7,967 nt of DNA from Lautropia sp. (lineage in GTDB: Bacteria; Pseudomonadota; Gammaproteobacteria; Burkholderiales; Burkholderiaceae_E), in assembly GCA_013813615.1 (NCBI GenBank), contig JACCRJ010000712.1, positions 1-7,967 on the forward strand, in the 5' to 3' direction. Shown here piece by piece: positions 6,470 to 7,967 of the stretch (position 1 is the first letter of the stretch; each line of letters begins with the position of its first letter). Below the pieces are notes generated by a model. It saw only the letters and a program-made list of their open reading frames with translations. It had not been told where the DNA came from and searched no databases. The translations under genes and the position numbers were made by a program.

Positions 6470-6532
6470 CCGCCGGGTCCAGCTCCAGACCCCGGCTCGC
6501 GGCCCGCGGTCTCGATCGCCCCGGCCGCAGCC

Positions 6533-7201
6533 TCAACCGCCGCTCGCGGCCTCCCGCGTGGCGGCCACCAGCTGCGCCTGGGTTACCCAGGTGAGCACCG
6601 ACGGACGCTGCCACTGGTGCGCCGCATAGTCGGTCAGCCGCGGCGGCACGGCGTCGCCGTTCAGCATCAGGCGGTTGAGCATCAGCGCGAGGTCCGAGTC
6701 GGCGATGCACCACTCGCCGAAGAGGTTGGTGCTGCCCGCTGGAAGCAATGCCTGGGCCGCATCGAAGAGGCTCTGCGCCGCGGCGGTCGCCGCCAGCGAG
6801 AGCGGCGCCTTCACCGGCTGCAGGAAGACGACCTCGGTATTGCGCTCCTCGCGGATCGGCATCAGGTCGCTGCGCAGCCAGGCCTGGATCTGCCGGGCGG
6901 TGGCGCGATGCTTCGGGTCCTGCGGATAGAGCGGGAAATGCGCCGGCGGCGGCAGGATGTCCTCGAGGTATTCCGCAATGGCCGACGATTCGGCGAGGTT
7001 GAACGTGCCGTGCGTGAGCGTCGGGATGCGCCGCGTCATCGACAACCGCGAGTACTCGGCCTGCAGGTGCTCGCCGCCTTTCAGGTCGACCTTCTTCAAT
7101 TCGAACGGCACGCCCTTCTCGGTGAGCGCGATGAATGCGGACATCGCATAGGGACTGAGGAACCGGCGGTCGATGTACAGGGTGAACTTGTGCGCAGTCA
7201 T
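6533..7201 (-). CDS. yfcF: Glutathione transferase, YfcF family
   Basis: A 222-residue cytosolic glutathione transferase closely resembling E. coli YfcF, recognised by the shared segment RQIQAWLRSDLMPIREER (103-120) and by LFGEWCIADSDLAL in the C-terminal helical domain. The N-terminal thioredoxin-fold domain has SPY at 16-18, the cis-proline motif RRIPTL (57-62) and ESSAIAEYLED (71-81), which binds the gamma-glutamyl part of glutathione. The family conjugates or reduces with glutathione and is linked to peroxide defence. I chose the ATG at 7201 because it matches the E. coli start; a TTG three codons upstream is possible. There is no Shine-Dalgarno. It converges on the RLP operon with 63 bp between stops and shows no functional link to it. 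Confidence 0.93.
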   Translation of the reverse strand: MTAHKFTLYIDRRFLSPYAMSAFIALTEKGVPFELKKVDLKGGEHLQAEYSRLSMTRRIPTLTHGTFNLAESSAIAEYLEDILPPPAHFPLYPQDPKHRATARQIQAWLRSDLMPIREERNTEVVFLQPVKAPLSLAATAAAQSLFDAAQALLPAGSTNLFGEWCIADSDLALMLNRLMLNGDAVPPRLTDYAAHQWQRPSVLTWVTQAQLVAATREAASGG

Positions 7202-7209
7202 GGGAGGCA

Positions 7210-7238
7210 ATGCTAGGCGGCGCCGGCGGGGCAGTCAA
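7210..7238 (-). promoter_or_regulatory. Candidate sigma-70-type promoter of yfcF, possibly giving a leaderless mRNA
   Basis: On the - strand, TTGACT (7238-7233) and TAGCAT (7215-7210) are separated by exactly 17 nt. The -35 matches the consensus in five of six positions and the -10 in four of six. The ATG begins 9 nt after the -10 box, so transcription would start at or next to the start codon, consistent with the missing Shine-Dalgarno. Confidence 0.4.
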
Positions 7239-7295
7239 CGATCGAGGGCCCGCAGCTGGTCCAGCAGGATCAGTCACTGCCAGGCCGTGGGCCGG

Positions 7296-7311
7296 ATAAC
7301 ATTGTTATAAC
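7296..7311. promoter_or_regulatory. Candidate operator palindrome overlapping a -10 box
   Basis: ATAACATTGTTAT (7296-7308) is a perfect 6-1-6 palindrome, overlapped by a second perfect palindrome, GTTATAAC (7304-7311). TATAAC (7306-7311) matches a sigma-70 -10 box in five of six positions for + strand transcription about 65 bp upstream of the MFS gene, though no good -35 is visible at 16-18 bp. The AT-rich symmetry stands out in very GC-rich surroundings. The regulator is unknown. Confidence 0.4.
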
Positions 7312-7380
7312 GGTACCAAATCCAGGTCCGCGCGAAAAGGGTATTCTCCCGCTCCCTCGTTCTGCTTTGCCGAGCACCAC

Positions 7381-7967
7381 TTGAGCGACCCGCCCGTTCG
7401 CGCCGCCCCCGCCCTCGCCGCCGCTTCACGCCGGCCGTTCGCGGCCCTGCATCACCCCGGCTACCGCATCTACTTCATCACCAACGCGCTGGCGATGATG
7501 GCCGACAGCATCGAGCATGTGATCAGCTACTGGATGATGCACGAGAAGTTCGCGTCGCCCGAACTCGCCGGCTTCGCCGTCATTTCCCACTGGGTGCCGT
7601 TCCTGCTCTTCTCGGTCTGGTCGGGCGCGCTGGCGGACCGCTTCGATCCGCGCCGGCTGATCCAGATCGGCATGCTGCTGTTCATCGGGGCATCGCTCGG
7701 CTGGGCGTATTTCCTCGTCACCGACACGCTGCAGATGTGGCATGCGATGGCACTGCTGGTGCTGCACGGCTTCGCCGGCGTCTTCTGGGCGCCGCCTAGC
7801 CAGGTGCTGATCCACGACGTCGTCGGTGCCGACCTGCTGCAGAGCGCAGTGCGGCTGAACGCTACCGCCCGATGGCTGGGGCTGCTGGCCGGGCCTGCCG
7901 TCGGCGCCGGTTTCCTGCTGGTGCTGGGGCCGGTGTGGGGGCTGGTGGCAAATGCGCTCTTCTACCT
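7381..7967 (+). CDS. MFS transporter, N-terminal part (cut by the window edge)
   Basis: The first 195 residues of a major facilitator superfamily transporter whose frame is still open at the right edge. After a basic, proline/alanine-rich N-terminus come hydrophobic helices: near 29-52 (TM1), 62-84 (TM2), 94-113 (TM3), 120-140 (TM4), and further helices from about 163. The MFS motif A appears as GALADRFDPRRL (82-93) in the loop after TM2, with the D-R-x-x-x-R-R pattern. The style, including RLNATARWLGLLAGPAVG (158-175), resembles the MFS_3/enterobactin-exporter-like group of drug or siderophore exporters; the substrate is unknown. No ATG is available before TM1, so TTG at 7381 is proposed as the start, without a Shine-Dalgarno, and remains uncertain. 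It is divergent from yfcF. Confidence 0.8.
   Translation, partial: MSDPPVRAAPALAAASRRPFAALHHPGYRIYFITNALAMMADSIEHVISYWMMHEKFASPELAGFAVISHWVPFLLFSVWSGALADRFDPRRLIQIGMLLFIGASLGWAYFLVTDTLQMWHAMALLVLHGFAGVFWAPPSQVLIHDVVGADLLQSAVRLNATARWLGLLAGPAVGAGFLLVLGPVWGLVANALFY

Noticed and set aside
6470..6532. Rho-independent terminator between the convergent genes
   Set aside because: A 6-bp pairing (6499-6504 with 6523-6528) exists but has an 18-nt loop and no T tract on either strand; chance pairing is likely in such GC-rich DNA.
6617..7216. + strand open frame of 199 codons opposite yfcF
   Set aside because: The - strand product is a clear YfcF homologue across its full length; the + frame is an antisense shadow.
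7426..7815. - strand open frame of 129 codons at the right end
   Set aside because: It is antisense to an MFS transporter with a clear motif A and transmembrane pattern.

Overview
The window is GC-rich, densely coded DNA, most likely from a Gram-negative proteobacterium. The evidence is a periplasmic binding protein with a classical signal peptide, a YfcF-type glutathione transferase close to the Escherichia coli protein, and genes packed with ATGA overlaps. The codon and gene style fits a betaproteobacterium best, but I cannot prove the lineage from sequence alone.

Positions 13-6469 hold seven genes on the + strand that look like one transport-and-catabolism operon. Its promoter and any regulator lie upstream of the window. 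The order is: a RuBisCO-like protein (RLP, 13-1305); a DUF1537 four-carbon acid-sugar kinase (1302-2669, overlapping the RLP by ATGA); an NAD-type short-chain dehydrogenase (2706-3485); two permeases of the polar amino-acid ABC type (3507-4190 and 4199-4864); their ATPase (4861-5610, again an ATGA overlap); and a family-3 periplasmic binding protein (5672-6469). Between the ATPase and the binding protein lie four tandem 9-bp units that can fold into a GC-rich hairpin.

The likely logic is import of an acidic polyol or sugar acid, oxidation by the dehydrogenase to an oxo-acid, phosphorylation by the DUF1537 kinase, and C-C cleavage by the RLP. RLP plus DUF1537 kinase is the pair known from D-apionate catabolism (OiaK with the RLPs that decarboxylate or transcarboxylate 3-oxo-isoapionate-4-phosphate). 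Here, however, no D-apionate oxidoisomerase is visible, an SDR sits in its place, and the transporter is an amino-acid-type importer whose binding protein appears to lack the aspartate that normally holds the ligand ammonium. This suggests a variant or undescribed sugar-acid pathway.

Positions 6470-7967 look like unrelated chromosomal genes. A yfcF-like glutathione transferase (- strand, 6533-7201) converges on the operon, with a possible promoter placed so that its mRNA could be leaderless. A divergently transcribed MFS transporter (from about 7381) runs off the right edge. The 179-bp region between them carries a palindrome that overlaps a good -10 box and may be an operator.
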